This document shows positions 25,920 through 35,165 of a DNA stretch of 64,000 nucleotides, piece by piece. Under the pieces are notes generated by a model, which saw nothing but the letters and a program-made list of their open reading frames with translations, was not told where the DNA came from and made no database searches. Positions within the stretch are counted from its first letter, which is position 1, and each line of letters opens with the position of its first letter. This DNA is from Enterococcus hirae ATCC 9790. Lineage in GTDB: Bacteria; Bacillota; Bacilli; Lactobacillales; Enterococcaceae. Where the stretch lies: NCBI RefSeq assembly GCF_000271405.2, contig NC_018081.1:587606-651605 (forward strand), in the 5' to 3' direction. A program made the position numbers and the translations under genes.

Positions 25920-26944
25920 ATGAAGAAAAAGAAAATAACGATTAAAGACGTGGCAAAACATTCTGGTGTTTCCATTGCCACTGTTTCATTGATTTTAAAT
26001 GGTAATGAAGAAAAATTCAGCGCTAAAACAGTTGAAAAAGTGCTTGCTTCAAAAGACATTCTCGGCTATCAACCTGACTATGTCGCTCGCCAAATGATTA
26101 CGAAAGAAACAAAAACGATCGGTGTCCTCGTGCCGGATATCACCAACCCTTTTTTTAATACGCTAATGCGTGGAATTGAAGATGTGTTATACAAACAAAA
26201 CTTCGTGACGATTTTTGTAACGCTGATTCTGACCATCAAAAAGAAATTGAGTATTTAGCCGAATTAGCACGACGAGGAGTCGATGGGTTTATCATAGCTA
26301 CTTCCGCTGTTTCGACTACAGCAATCAATGAAAATCTCAAGAAACAAAATCGACCTTTTATTGTGTTGGATCAAAAAAAGGCTGAAGGATTTAGTGATGC
26401 GATCAGCACAGATGATTTTCGTGGAGGATACTTGGCTGGTACACACTTACTTCATTTAGGTCACCAATCCATTGCGCTCGTTTATCCACAAAATCCCCCT
26501 GAAAACGTCTATCGTAGGATCGAGGGTTTTAAACATGCACTAGATTTTTATCAGCTCTCGCACGACAATTTATTGTTACTACCTACTCATTTTTCTAAAA
26601 ATGGTGGGTACCAGGTCGTTCCAACGATTCTTAATTCCTCTGCGACCGCAATCTTTGCCTTAAACGACGAGCTCGCTTTTGGTATTTATCGTGGGTTGGA
26701 AGAACATGGAAAGAAAATCCCCGAAGATTATAGTGTGATTGGATACGATAATGTGGATATGTGTGAATATGTCAAACCAAAATTAACGACGATCGCTCAA
26801 CCAATTTTTGAATTAGGACAATCTGCTGCTCAATTATTATTAGCCCGTATCCAGTCGCCTGAAAAAGAATGGAGCGAAAAATTATTACCAGTAGAATTGA
26901 AAAAAAGAGCTTCAACTAAGCGTGTAAGTAGCATTTGTGAATAA
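25920..26944 (+). pseudogene. LacI-family transcriptional regulator, frameshifted
   Basis: The first frame gives the HTH (ITIKDVAKHSGVSIATVSLI) and the start of the sugar-binding domain up to FVTIF. The second frame continues smoothly (CNADSDHQKEIEYLAELARR) to the end, with DDFRGGYLAGTHLL, ALNDELAFGIYRGL and SVIGYDNVDMCEY. Joined, they make a normal protein of about 341 aa. The break is in ATTTTTGT near 26212-26217, where one T is missing. Either the gene is newly dead or a base was lost in the assembly. The ATG is behind ATAGGAGTATCAGA. The effector is unknown; the neighbouring isochorismatase-family gene is a possible target. Confidence 0.85.
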
Positions 26945-26954
26945 ATTATGAAGA

Positions 26955-26999
26955 AAAAATAAAACATGATGAAGTATTTTTGTGTTTTATTTTTTTTGT
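26955..26999 (+). terminator. Terminator
   Basis: AAAATAAAACA and TGTTTTATTTT pair across a 15-base loop and are followed by a run of T, just after the LacI-family gene. Confidence 0.75.
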
Positions 27000-27263
27000 T
27001 TTTTACGGTCGTTATTTTTACAAATATTTTGTAGAAATCTATCTCCTTTGGTACAATTTAAGTAGTATGACCATTTCCCCCAAATTTGTTCTCCCCCAAC
27101 AAATTAATGGCATGCAGAATAATTAAAATATTAAAGCGAAGCGACTTATTAGAAAAAAGAATCGTAGCTTATTAATCAAAAAAATCAGATCTTTGTTATG
27201 TATTAACAACAGTTGCATGAGCATAGAGACTCGTCACAAGCAAAAAGAAAAGGAGTACCGCAT
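27000..27263 (+). other. Leader region of the peptidoglycan hydrolase gene
   Basis: About 260 A/T-rich bases before the secreted hydrolase gene. A promoter must lie here but no convincing hexamer pair was settled. An in-frame upstream ATG at 27213 lacks a ribosome site. Confidence 0.35.
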
Positions 27264-29369
27264 ATGAACAAAAATAAAGCAATACGCCTACTTGCTGCAT
27301 CTTGGCTGATTGCTCCAACGATTTTATCGACTCAAGCTGTTTTTGCAACAGAAAACCAACCAACAACTACAAGTAGCTCACTTGTTTCGGGAAGTGATTC
27401 TGTAACTTCAACAGCATCAAGTACAGACACAACTGAATCGTCCACCACAGATTCATCAGCCACAACTGGCTCAACGGGTGAATCATCAACCACTGATTCA
27501 TCAACGACTGAAACAGGTGAATCAACTGAGAAACCTGCGGAAGAAGTTGCGACACATACACTGACAGTTAATCCCGAATTACTGGGGAAAATTAAGCTGT
27601 CTGTTATCAGTAGCGCCCCTCGAGAAGAAAAAGAGTTGACCATCCAACCTAATGGCACGGTCAGTGGGTTGAAAGAAGGAACGAAAGTGTTCTATGAAAT
27701 CACCCCTCCTAAAGGTGAAAAATTACTTTCTTTCCAAGTAAATGGTGCCCAAGAAGTGAATTATCAAAAAAGATTCTTTGTCGTTGGTGTAATGGATCTA
27801 TCATTGACTGCTTCATTCAACACACCAACTGTTCCATCTGAAGACTCTTCTACTCAGGATACGACTAATTCAGCTGGAAATACTCAAGATTCTTCTCAAA
27901 CGACAAAACCTAATGATACAACGAAACCTAGCACAGATAAAAATAAACCAACTGATAGTTCAAAAGAACAATCGAAACCGTCAACGTCAACCAGTAACGA
28001 TTCAGTTGTTTCAGCGAATACCAATAATTCTTCCAATCACCAAATAAATGACAAAAATAAAGGTCAACAGGCAGGAATTGAAAATCCTGTAGACGGGTCC
28101 TCCGATTTTGTCAGCAAAACACCGATTGAAACAACTTTACCAACAAACACGACAGCAGTTCAAAAAGAAATCGTGAAAGAAGCCTATAAATATTTAGGCA
28201 GACCCTACGTTTGGGGAGCAAAAGGACCAAGTACATTTGACTGTTCGGGTTTAGCTTATTATGTTTACATGAAAGCTACTGGTCATTATATCGGTGGATG
28301 GACAGGTGAACAACAATACGCTGGAACACAGATTCCAATAGATCAAGCACAACCAGGTGACTTAGTATTCTGGGGACCTTCCTCAGGTGTCACTCACCAC
28401 GTTGGGATTTATATTGGTAATGGACAATTTATTCATGCCCCTCAACCAGGTGACAAAGTTCGGATTACTTCAATTGCTGATTTCAGACCAGATTTTGCAG
28501 TACGTGTCAATATCGCAGGTCTACCAAGCGTGACTGATCAACTGAAAAACCAGTCGATTTTAGATGGTTTAAATGATTCATTCAACTTTACAAAAAATCA
28601 AACAACGGATCAGTTTTTGAAAAAAATTGCTACAAGCGCGCAAGAAATTGGTCAAAAAGAAGGCATTTACGCTTCTGTTATGATGGCTCAAGCGATTTTA
28701 GAAAGTGGTTCTGGCAATAGTTTGTTGGCAAGTGAACCAAACTATAATCTGTTTGGCATAAAAGGAACTTATGAAGGAAAAAGTGTTTTGTTCAATACTT
28801 TGGAACAAGACAGCAACGGTGCAAATTACCAAATCCATGCAACCTTCCGTAAATACCCTTCTTATAAAGAAAGCTTAGAAGACTATGCGAAATTGATCAA
28901 AGGCGGGTTGTCCAATAACAAAGATTTCTACAAACCAACTTGGAAATCTGAAGCCAAAAGTTATAAAGAGGCAACGAAGTATCTGGAAGGCCGCTATGCT
29001 ACAGATAAACAATACGCCAAAAAATTGAATGCGATCATTGAATCGTATGATTTAACTAAATACGATGAACCGAAAAAAGAAGATAATAAAGAAACCAAAG
29101 TTAAAAACGTTTCAAAACCTTTGGTAGTACCTGTGTCTTGGGATAAAAATGAGATGTCGCTAGTTGACGTAGACACTTGGTCTTTAAAAACAATTACGAA
29201 AAAACCAGAATATCTTTCTACAATGAAAACACCAAATTACTGGGAATTGTACTTGCAACTATCTGCCAGAGAAATTCCAAAAACGACTGTCATTAAAGTC
29301 AAAGCCGATACCATTCCTTTATTGAAAAACTTAGCGATCATCCATCCATCGTGGAGTAGATTAACTTAA
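27264..29369 (+). CDS. Secreted bifunctional peptidoglycan hydrolase (NlpC/P60 plus glucosaminidase)
   Basis: A 701-aa exported protein. ATG 27264 is behind AAAGGAGTACCGCAT. The signal peptide ends at VFA-TEN (about 29). A Ser/Thr linker is followed by a small beta domain (about 95-190) resembling InlB-type repeats, then a second linker. The NlpC/P60 domain (about 300-415) has the catalytic Cys in TFDCSGLAYYVY and His in THHVGIYIG and FIHAPQ; it cuts peptide stems. The GH73-type glucosaminidase domain (about 450-605) has the catalytic Glu in AQAILESGSGNS, then NYNLFGIKG and FRKYPSYKESLEDYAKLI; it cuts glycan. The tail of about 95 aa is unassigned and has no sorting motif. The pairing suggests an autolysin or division enzyme. 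Confidence 0.9.
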   Translation: MNKNKAIRLLAASWLIAPTILSTQAVFATENQPTTTSSSLVSGSDSVTSTASSTDTTESSTTDSSATTGSTGESSTTDSSTTETGESTEKPAEEVATHTLTVNPELLGKIKLSVISSAPREEKELTIQPNGTVSGLKEGTKVFYEITPPKGEKLLSFQVNGAQEVNYQKRFFVVGVMDLSLTASFNTPTVPSEDSSTQDTTNSAGNTQDSSQTTKPNDTTKPSTDKNKPTDSSKEQSKPSTSTSNDSVVSANTNNSSNHQINDKNKGQQAGIENPVDGSSDFVSKTPIETTLPTNTTAVQKEIVKEAYKYLGRPYVWGAKGPSTFDCSGLAYYVYMKATGHYIGGWTGEQQYAGTQIPIDQAQPGDLVFWGPSSGVTHHVGIYIGNGQFIHAPQPGDKVRITSIADFRPDFAVRVNIAGLPSVTDQLKNQSILDGLNDSFNFTKNQTTDQFLKKIATSAQEIGQKEGIYASVMMAQAILESGSGNSLLASEPNYNLFGIKGTYEGKSVLFNTLEQDSNGANYQIHATFRKYPSYKESLEDYAKLIKGGLSNNKDFYKPTWKSEAKSYKEATKYLEGRYATDKQYAKKLNAIIESYDLTKYDEPKKEDNKETKVKNVSKPLVVPVSWDKNEMSLVDVDTWSLKTITKKPEYLSTMKTPNYWELYLQLSAREIPKTTVIKVKADTIPLLKNLAIIHPSWSRLT

Positions 29370-29408
29370 AAAAAGCTATGACAGAAGTGTCTAGCTCTGA
29401 AAACAAGT

Positions 29409-29453
29409 CGGAGAAGAGGTTGAGACAAGTTTTGTCTCAGTCTCTTCTCCGGC
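29409..29453 (+). terminator. Strong terminator (GAGAC hairpin)
   Basis: CGGAGAAGAG-TGAGACAA and TTGTCTCA-CTCTTCTCCG pair over 18 bp with one 2-base mismatch, then CTTATT. It lies about 40 bases after the hydrolase gene and shares the GAGACAA/TTGTCTC core with the dispersed repeats. Confidence 0.8.
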
Positions 29454-29499
29454 TTATTCATGTTTAGAGTGAACGTGTGATGTCTCAGATGTTTCTTGT

Positions 29500-29715
29500 T
29501 TTAGCGTACACAAAAAGCACACAACCTTGTAAGATTCAAGTAACGAACAAAAATCAAAGGAGTGTGCCTTTTGTTTAACTATTGGATCGTCCATCAAACC
29601 ACTTCAGTAATCCATATGGAACAATTTATTCCTCCAGAAGCTGATATTGCCTAGTTCAATACCTCAGATGAACCAATGCTTCTTTTTCGTCTCTTTAACA
29701 AGTGCTATCGATGAA
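29500..29715 (+). pseudogene. Possible transposase N-terminal remnant
   Basis: AAAGGAGTGTGCC is followed by a frame reading FNYWIVHQTTSVIHMEQFIP, a stop, then FNTSDEPMLLFRLFNKCYR. The arrangement is like the start of IS1182-type transposases (Q-T-T-x-x-x-x-x-x-x-FIP), and a run of AGCACACA/GTGTGCC words flanks it. It is short and broken, with no rest of the element. The assignment is weak. Confidence 0.3.
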
Positions 29716-29745
29716 ACCAACCAATTTCACCTATTTAGAGTATTT

Positions 29746-31554
29746 TTATTTCTCTCTTTTCAAAACAATACTTGTATATAACCAAACAGTCAATACATAG
29801 TAAATAAAGTACATGACAAAGAAAATTCCGAATGGTATCAACACATCACGATATGGATCATTCATTAAAAATTCAAATAGTCTTAAACCAAATAAGACAT
29901 GGATCGCTCCTAAAATACCAGGCGCTAAGAATAAAACACCAATTTCTCGTCGAATCGATTGTCTTAATAAGCCACGAGTCGTACCGATTTTTTCTAACAT
30001 CGTATATCGACCAATGTCACTCTTACTACCTGAAAGAATCTTAAACATCAAGCAACTTGCTAACATCGCTAAGAACGCAATTCCTAGGAAGAAGCCCATA
30101 AATTCCATCCCTGAGAAAATACCATTCACTTGTTGATACATTTCATATTTTTGTCCACTCATGGCTTGGTAATCTTTCAACTCTGGATTGACTTGATTAT
30201 TTTCTTTTACTAATGTTTCGATACCTGATAAACTTGCTTCAAAATCTTTGACTGTAATTAATTGTAACGTTGTTTCTGGCAACGCTAATTGATCGAATTC
30301 ACTTGCACGAACTAATTTTATTCCCTTCGCTTGTTGCGTAGGTAATTCGTTTTGTCTTAATGTCTCTTGCAAATCACTTGAATTTGCGATTTCTTCAGCA
30401 GTTGCTGTCTTTACTTTGTTATCCGCAAAAGTGTTCCCACTATATGCAATATATCTAAGCGGCTCTTTTTCCCATTCATCATAATTGTAATAAACGTATT
30501 GTTCATCTTCTTTTTGGGCATAGATGTTATTTGACGTTGGATTTAGTTCTCTGACTTTTCCTTGGTCAATCTTTTGTGCATTGTTTAGAACTAAATCATA
30601 AGCGTTTGATGAATTGGTCAATGCGGAGATTTGATTTCTGAATCCTAAACCAACCGTTAACGCTCCTAAAGCTAAAGCAAATAAGATCGCTACCATTGAA
30701 AGCATTTGCGTATAGTCCCGAATCCTAAAGCTTAATTGTGATAAGGTAAAGTTGTTCAACTTTTTCAATGAGATACCTTCTGATTTTTTCAGTAAAGACA
30801 AGAAGAAAATAATCACTGAATGGAAAATGAAATAGGTTCCCAGACAAATCGTTACGAGAGAAATCCCTAAACCAGACAATCCAATACGTGCAATTTCTGA
30901 TAGAACGTAATAACCAACGCCTAATAAAACAACCCCTAATACAACTTCAAGTAAAAATAAAAATTTATTTTGTTTCATTCGTGTTGGTGTAGCTTCCGCA
31001 CGAATCAATGTAAGAATTGGCTTTTTCACAATTGAAAAAGCATTGGTGATTGCTGCTAATAAAAACAAAACAGCAAAAAAGAAAAGAGTGATCAGAATAC
31101 CCTTTACACTAAATGGTGTAAAATGTGTAATTGAAATGTTTAATTGTTCAACGAGTATTCGTTCCACAATACTTGTTAGCCCTACACCAATCGCAGAGCC
31201 AACGACGGTCGCCGTTGCACCCACAACAAATGTTTCGGTAAAAATCATTTGTGCAATTTTTCTGCCCTTAGCCCCTAACATCATAAACATTGCATAATCT
31301 TTCTGACGCATCGCCATTAAAAATGAATTAGCATAAAGGATGTATACAAAAGTAATGATTGCTAATAATACCGAGCCAAAATGAAAAATTAAAACAGTTG
31401 ATCCAACGGTAGAATTACTTTCTAAAAACGCTTCATTGCTTGCGATTGACTCGAACATATAAAAAATAGCTGAAGTCATAACCAAACCTGAAAATAAAAC
31501 AATATAATCTCTTAAACGCCCTTTAATCCCAGTAAGCGATAATTTCCAAAGCAT
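29746..31554 (-). CDS. BceB-type ABC transporter permease
   Basis: A 602-aa permease with the BceB layout: ten predicted helices and a large extracytoplasmic domain of about 200 aa between helices 7 and 8 (about 300-500, SNAYDLVLNNAQKIDQGK to the end of the loop). An FtsX-like block has MRQKDYAMFMMLGAKGRKI, and MLEKIGTTRGLLRQSIRRE is near 540. BceAB exporters confer resistance to wall-active peptides such as bacitracin and usually signal through a BceS kinase. No BceRS pair is adjacent; the system at 37.3-39 kb is 5 kb away and of another type. It starts 14 bases after the ATPase. Confidence 0.87.
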   Translation of the reverse strand: MLWKLSLTGIKGRLRDYIVLFSGLVMTSAIFYMFESIASNEAFLESNSTVGSTVLIFHFGSVLLAIITFVYILYANSFLMAMRQKDYAMFMMLGAKGRKIAQMIFTETFVVGATATVVGSAIGVGLTSIVERILVEQLNISITHFTPFSVKGILITLFFFAVLFLLAAITNAFSIVKKPILTLIRAEATPTRMKQNKFLFLLEVVLGVVLLGVGYYVLSEIARIGLSGLGISLVTICLGTYFIFHSVIIFFLSLLKKSEGISLKKLNNFTLSQLSFRIRDYTQMLSMVAILFALALGALTVGLGFRNQISALTNSSNAYDLVLNNAQKIDQGKVRELNPTSNNIYAQKEDEQYVYYNYDEWEKEPLRYIAYSGNTFADNKVKTATAEEIANSSDLQETLRQNELPTQQAKGIKLVRASEFDQLALPETTLQLITVKDFEASLSGIETLVKENNQVNPELKDYQAMSGQKYEMYQQVNGIFSGMEFMGFFLGIAFLAMLASCLMFKILSGSKSDIGRYTMLEKIGTTRGLLRQSIRREIGVLFLAPGILGAIHVLFGLRLFEFLMNDPYRDVLIPFGIFFVMYFIYYVLTVWLYTSIVLKREK

Positions 31555-31568
31555 GTTTTTTCCTCCCC

Positions 31569-32327
31569 TTACTGTTCTAGATTTCCTAAGATCGTTAAAA
31601 TATGACGATAAAACTCATCACGGCTTTGTTCGCCACGTTTGACTTCTTCGTGGATACCGCCATCTTTGATAAATAAGATTCGTTCACAGTAGCTAGCAGA
31701 AAACGGATCATGTGTTACTAATAGAATTGAAACATCATCTTTTTGATTCAATTCTTTCATCGTATCTAGCAAATCACGCGCACTCTTAGAATCTAAAGCT
31801 CCAGTCGGTTCATCACCTAATAAGATCGTTGGTTGTGTAACCAAGGCACGAGCTGCTGCTACCCGTTGTTTTTGACCACCTGAAATCTCAGAAGGATAAC
31901 TTCCCATGATATGAGAAATCGATAAACGTTCTGCTACTGCTTTGACCCGTCGCTTGATTTCTTTAGGTTTAACGCCTTGTAAGGAAAGTGGTACTGCAAT
32001 GTTTTCTTGTGCAGTTAAGTTTTCTAGTAAATTAAAATCTTGGAAAATAAAGCCAATCTCTTTCGCACGAAAGTCTGCTAATTGGTTTCCTTTTAACTTT
32101 GTTACATCGTTTTGATTGATTCGGATATTTCCGTCTGTGGGTTTGTCTAATGTAGATAAAATATTTAACAACGTTGATTTACCAGATCCAGAAGCCCCCA
32201 TGATTCCGATAAATTCTCCTTTTTCTACTGTAAAGCTAATCCCACTTAAGGCTTGTGTCTTCTTCTCATTATTCTTACCGTAGATTTTTGTTACATTTTG
32301 AACCTCAACAATTTTTTCCATTTTCAT
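31569..32327 (-). CDS. BceA-type ABC transporter ATP-binding protein
   Basis: A 252-aa ATPase with Walker A GASGSGKS, IGFIFQDFNLLENL, signature ISGGQKQRVAAARAL, Walker [14 protein letters not shown] and LLVTHDPF. The FQDFNLL and [10 protein letters not shown] forms are usual for BceA-type partners. The first ATG directly follows the TAG that would end the intact yxeA frame, so the three genes yxeA-bceA-bceB form one operon. Confidence 0.9.
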   Translation of the reverse strand: MKMEKIVEVQNVTKIYGKNNEKKTQALSGISFTVEKGEFIGIMGASGSGKSTLLNILSTLDKPTDGNIRINQNDVTKLKGNQLADFRAKEIGFIFQDFNLLENLTAQENIAVPLSLQGVKPKEIKRRVKAVAERLSISHIMGSYPSEISGGQKQRVAAARALVTQPTILLGDEPTGALDSKSARDLLDTMKELNQKDDVSILLVTHDPFSASYCERILFIKDGGIHEEVKRGEQSRDEFYRHILTILGNLEQ

Positions 32328-32713
32328 CTATCCTTTACTTAGTTTTTCTTGTGCTAACTTAGGTATATCGTTTTGTTTAACTTCTTCATAAGAAGTGACA
32401 CCTTTTTTTCATTCCATGTAATCTCTAAATAGGCTCCTTTTCTTAAAGGACGCGGTTTTTGTCCATTAAATGTTAATATTTTTTCACTTCCCTTTTCATC
32501 ATATCCGGGAAGAGTATATTTATATTGGATGGTTATTTCATTACGATTATCTTTTATTTCCTCTTTTTCTCCATCTGTCGTAATTTTGACATAGTAGCTA
32601 TCGCCACCCATGATCATTCGATCCGCAATTTTTAGGCCCCCAAAGATAAAAACTACCGAACCTAATACCAACGCTGCAATGGAAATGCCAATCCCGACCA
32701 GTAGTTTCTTCAT
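32328..32713 (-). pseudogene. YxeA-family (DUF1093) membrane-anchored protein, 3' frameshift
   Basis: ATG 32713 follows AAGGAGAGGAA. An N-terminal membrane anchor (about 5-28) is followed by the YxeA domain: YYVKITTDGEKEE, then YKYTLPGYDEKG and LRKGAYLEITWNE. As written the frame ends early at 32354 with an unrelated tail. One extra A in the A7 run at about 32403-32409 (plus-strand T7) gives the family's normal ending (KKGVTSYEEVKQNDIPK) and a stop that abuts bceA. So the intact product would be 128 aa. The role of YxeA proteins is unknown; they travel with Bce-type exporters. True mutation and homopolymer error are both possible. Confidence 0.8.
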
Positions 32714-32897
32714 TTCCTCTCCTTCTTTCACATATGATAGGGCAATTATAAAAAAAAGACCGTATTTTACCTTTGATTTAGCTGTCAAATATCTTTCAAT
32801 ATTGTCATTTATCTATCACAAAGCAAAAGAGTGATCCGCAAGCTTGAATCGAATCGTTTTTTATTTAGATAATAGTTTGATGAATTTTATAAAAAGA
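32714..32897. other. Promoter-bearing region of the yxeA-bceAB operon
   Basis: About 180 bases between yxeA and the repeat element; nothing specific was resolved. Confidence 0.3.
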
Positions 32898-33320
32898 AGT
32901 TGAGATAAAAGTGTTTAGCATCAAGAAATAAGAAGGAATTTCCGAAAACTGCTTCTCAAATTTTTTGAAGATGCCGCTTTGATCTTACCGTGAACAAGAG
33001 GTCAGCTCTTTGAACGCCGTGAATCAGAGGTCGTGAAAACATCGGGTAGCTCTGATGACAATAAGAAAGAATTTTTTGAAACAGCTTCTCATGTTTTGAA
33101 AAATTCAGGCTTATTTCAAGGAGCTGATGTTTGAACACCGTTTAAAGCAAGAGGCTGTGAAAGAAGCGTTCAACTCCGAGCGAATAAGAGAGGATTTTTT
33201 AAAATAGCTCCTCATATTTTAGAAAATCATCGCTTATTGTTGAGGAGTTGCTTCTTGAACACCGTTTATTCGTTTTTAGAAATACTAAAAAAGACTGAGT
33301 TTTGGCTCAGTCTCTGACTA
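32898..33320. repeat. Dispersed modular repeat, copy B
   Basis: It starts with GTTGAGATAAAAGTG and the CATCAAGAAATAAGAAGGAA motif. Positions 33017-33280 are about 99% identical to 2394-2658: the differences seen are one C/T and one T in a T run. Three homologous units follow one another, each starting AATAAGA and ending TTGAACxCCGT. The right end is GAACACCGTTTATTCG and a GACTGAG/CTCAGTC hairpin with TTTTGG between. The last hairpin is beside the SPFH gene end and may double as its terminator. Confidence 0.85.
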
Positions 33321-33393
33321 CTCTACTGTTCTATTATAGAAAAAATACAGTTGAAAAATTCGTTACAATCATACGATATTTACTCAATAATGG

Positions 33394-34263
33394 CTATTTT
33401 TCTTTCACTGTCCCTGTATTAATGACTGGTTGTGTTCCTTTATCTGTAATAATCGAAACAAGTAGGTTATTGATCAATTGGACTTTCCGATCATCTGTGA
33501 AATTGATTTCTTGTCCTGTTTCAATTTGTTCCAATGCCATTTGTGTCATCGTAACTGCTCCTTCAACGATCGTTTGCCGAGCAGATAAAATAGCTTTTGC
33601 TTGTTGTCTTTGTAACATTGCACTAGCAATCTCAGTCGCATAAGCTAGATGATTCAATCTCGTTTCAATCACCTCGACCCCAGCAACAGATAACCGCTCT
33701 TGTAGCTCGTTGGCTAATTCATCAGAGATGGCAGTCGTATTGCCTCGCAAAGTCAAATCTTCTTCATTGAAAGTATCATAAGGGTATTGGCTGGCAATAT
33801 GACGAATCGCTGTCTCACTTTGAATCTCAACAAAATCTTGGTAATACGCCACATCGAACAACGCCTTAGCCGTGTCAACAACTTTAAAGACTACGACGGC
33901 AGATATTTCGATGGGATTGCCGTCTAGATCGTTCACCTTTAAAACCGAACTGTTAAAATTTCGTACTTTTAAAGATAAGTTGATTTTTTGTGCAAACGGA
34001 ATCGTTAAGAAAAACCCACTTTCTCGTATCGTCCCAATGTACTGTCCAAAAAACAAAATAACTTTTGCTTGGTTGGGACTAACAACCGTTGCGGAGCTTA
34101 GTAGTGCAATAGCAATCAACCAACAAACGAAACCCATGACCGTCTGGAAGATCGCTCCACTTGTCATGCCAAAATAGAATAAGAAGCCGCCGATACCAAC
34201 TAATAACACCAAACCGATCAATCCAATATACCCATTTACATAAACCGCTTTCTTTTCACTCAT
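33394..34263 (-). CDS. SPFH/Band 7 (stomatin-like) membrane protein
   Basis: A 289-aa protein with two N-terminal transmembrane segments (about 10-55) and an SPFH domain: SPNQAKVILFFGQYIGTI, FLTIPFAQKINLSLKVRNF and the helical part ELQERLSVAGVEVIETRLNH. The coiled tail (MLQRQQAKAILSARQTIVEG) is typical of slipin-like proteins that oligomerise in membrane microdomains. ATG 34263 is nine bases after AGG. It lies 26 bases after the DUF5348-like gene and they probably share a transcript. The partner and function are unknown. Confidence 0.85.
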   Translation of the reverse strand: MSEKKAVYVNGYIGLIGLVLLVGIGGFLFYFGMTSGAIFQTVMGFVCWLIAIALLSSATVVSPNQAKVILFFGQYIGTIRESGFFLTIPFAQKINLSLKVRNFNSSVLKVNDLDGNPIEISAVVVFKVVDTAKALFDVAYYQDFVEIQSETAIRHIASQYPYDTFNEEDLTLRGNTTAISDELANELQERLSVAGVEVIETRLNHLAYATEIASAMLQRQQAKAILSARQTIVEGAVTMTQMALEQIETGQEINFTDDRKVQLINNLLVSIITDKGTQPVINTGTVKEK

Positions 34264-34289
34264 CACTTATTTCCTTTCTTAGACCATTC

Positions 34290-34784
34290 CTACATGATTG
34301 GTTTCTTTCTAATCCGTGCCATCACTCCCTCTAATTCTAATTCCTTATCTTCTGTGATATACCAACCACTCACTTGTGGTCCTCCGGAAGTTTGGGGTAG
34401 ATATTCTAACCTTGTGCGTACCCAATGTTTTTCTTCAGTAAAATAATCTTCCACTAAAATCTCTAAATCAATTCCTGCAGAAAGAATCAAATTCTCTCGA
34501 ACTGATTTGAACACAAAACGCTCTTTTTCTTCGTCGTACTTTAAGATCCCTGTATCTAAAATCGGCAAAGAGTAATAGTCTAATTCCCTCTTTACTTTCA
34601 ATAAATGATGGAATACTTCATTGTAAACTTGTTCTAATTGCCGACCTTCTGAGTTATTCGGGTAATCGATCATCACACGTTCTTTTTTTGTATCATAATA
34701 TTTATGATTAAGTTCCGTGAGATAATTATGTAATTTTGTTATTTCTAACTGTAGCTCTTCTCGTTTCGCTTCATCTATTCTCAT
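34290..34784 (-). CDS. DUF5348-like hypothetical protein
   Basis: A 164-aa soluble protein. Residues 1-85 are helical and charged (EAKREELQLEITKLHNYLTE), likely a coiled coil. The C-terminal part (about 85-160: DTGILKYDEEKERFVFKS, then GIDLEILVEDYF, HWVRTRLEYLP, SGWYIT) looks like the DUF5348 fold. No function is known. It is the first gene of a pair with the SPFH protein. Confidence 0.6.
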   Translation of the reverse strand: MRIDEAKREELQLEITKLHNYLTELNHKYYDTKKERVMIDYPNNSEGRQLEQVYNEVFHHLLKVKRELDYYSLPILDTGILKYDEEKERFVFKSVRENLILSAGIDLEILVEDYFTEEKHWVRTRLEYLPQTSGGPQVSGWYITEDKELELEGVMARIRKKPIM

Positions 34785-35165
34785 CTATTTTTCCACCTTA
34801 TTATCTCAGCTGTGTTTTCTCTATTTTCTCTTATTTTACTACAGATTTGTAAGTTAAGCGATGAAAAAAATCGTTATTCCCCATGATACTGCCCGATGTC
34901 TTAGCATCCTAACAGTCATGTCTGTTATATTAGCTAACCTATCCGAGATAAAAGATGTAAAATCGTTATCTAAATGTGAATAAACTGTTATTCGAAAAAA
35001 ACTTTTACGTGGATCATCATCCATAATCAACGACCGTCATTCAAAATCTTTTGAAAAAAATCGCTTAATCAAAAAATCGAAAAGTTCCAAAAATAGTTGC
35101 ACCTATCTTTGAACCTCTTCGATTTATTTCTCTTTACTTACTCTTAATGACAGACTTTATCCTTT
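34785..35165. other. Gene-free interval
   Basis: About 380 bases between two minus-strand operons. A 40-codon frame from ATG 34861 on the plus strand has no ribosome site. A/T-rich imperfect repeats (AAAAAATCG words near 35050-35090) may serve as a weak terminator of neither gene in particular. Nothing firm. Confidence 0.4.

Noticed and set aside
34861..34983. A 40-codon plus-strand frame (MKKIVIPHDTARCLSILTVM)
   Set aside because: It looks tempting as a short membrane peptide but has no Shine-Dalgarno sequence and no promoter or terminator of its own.
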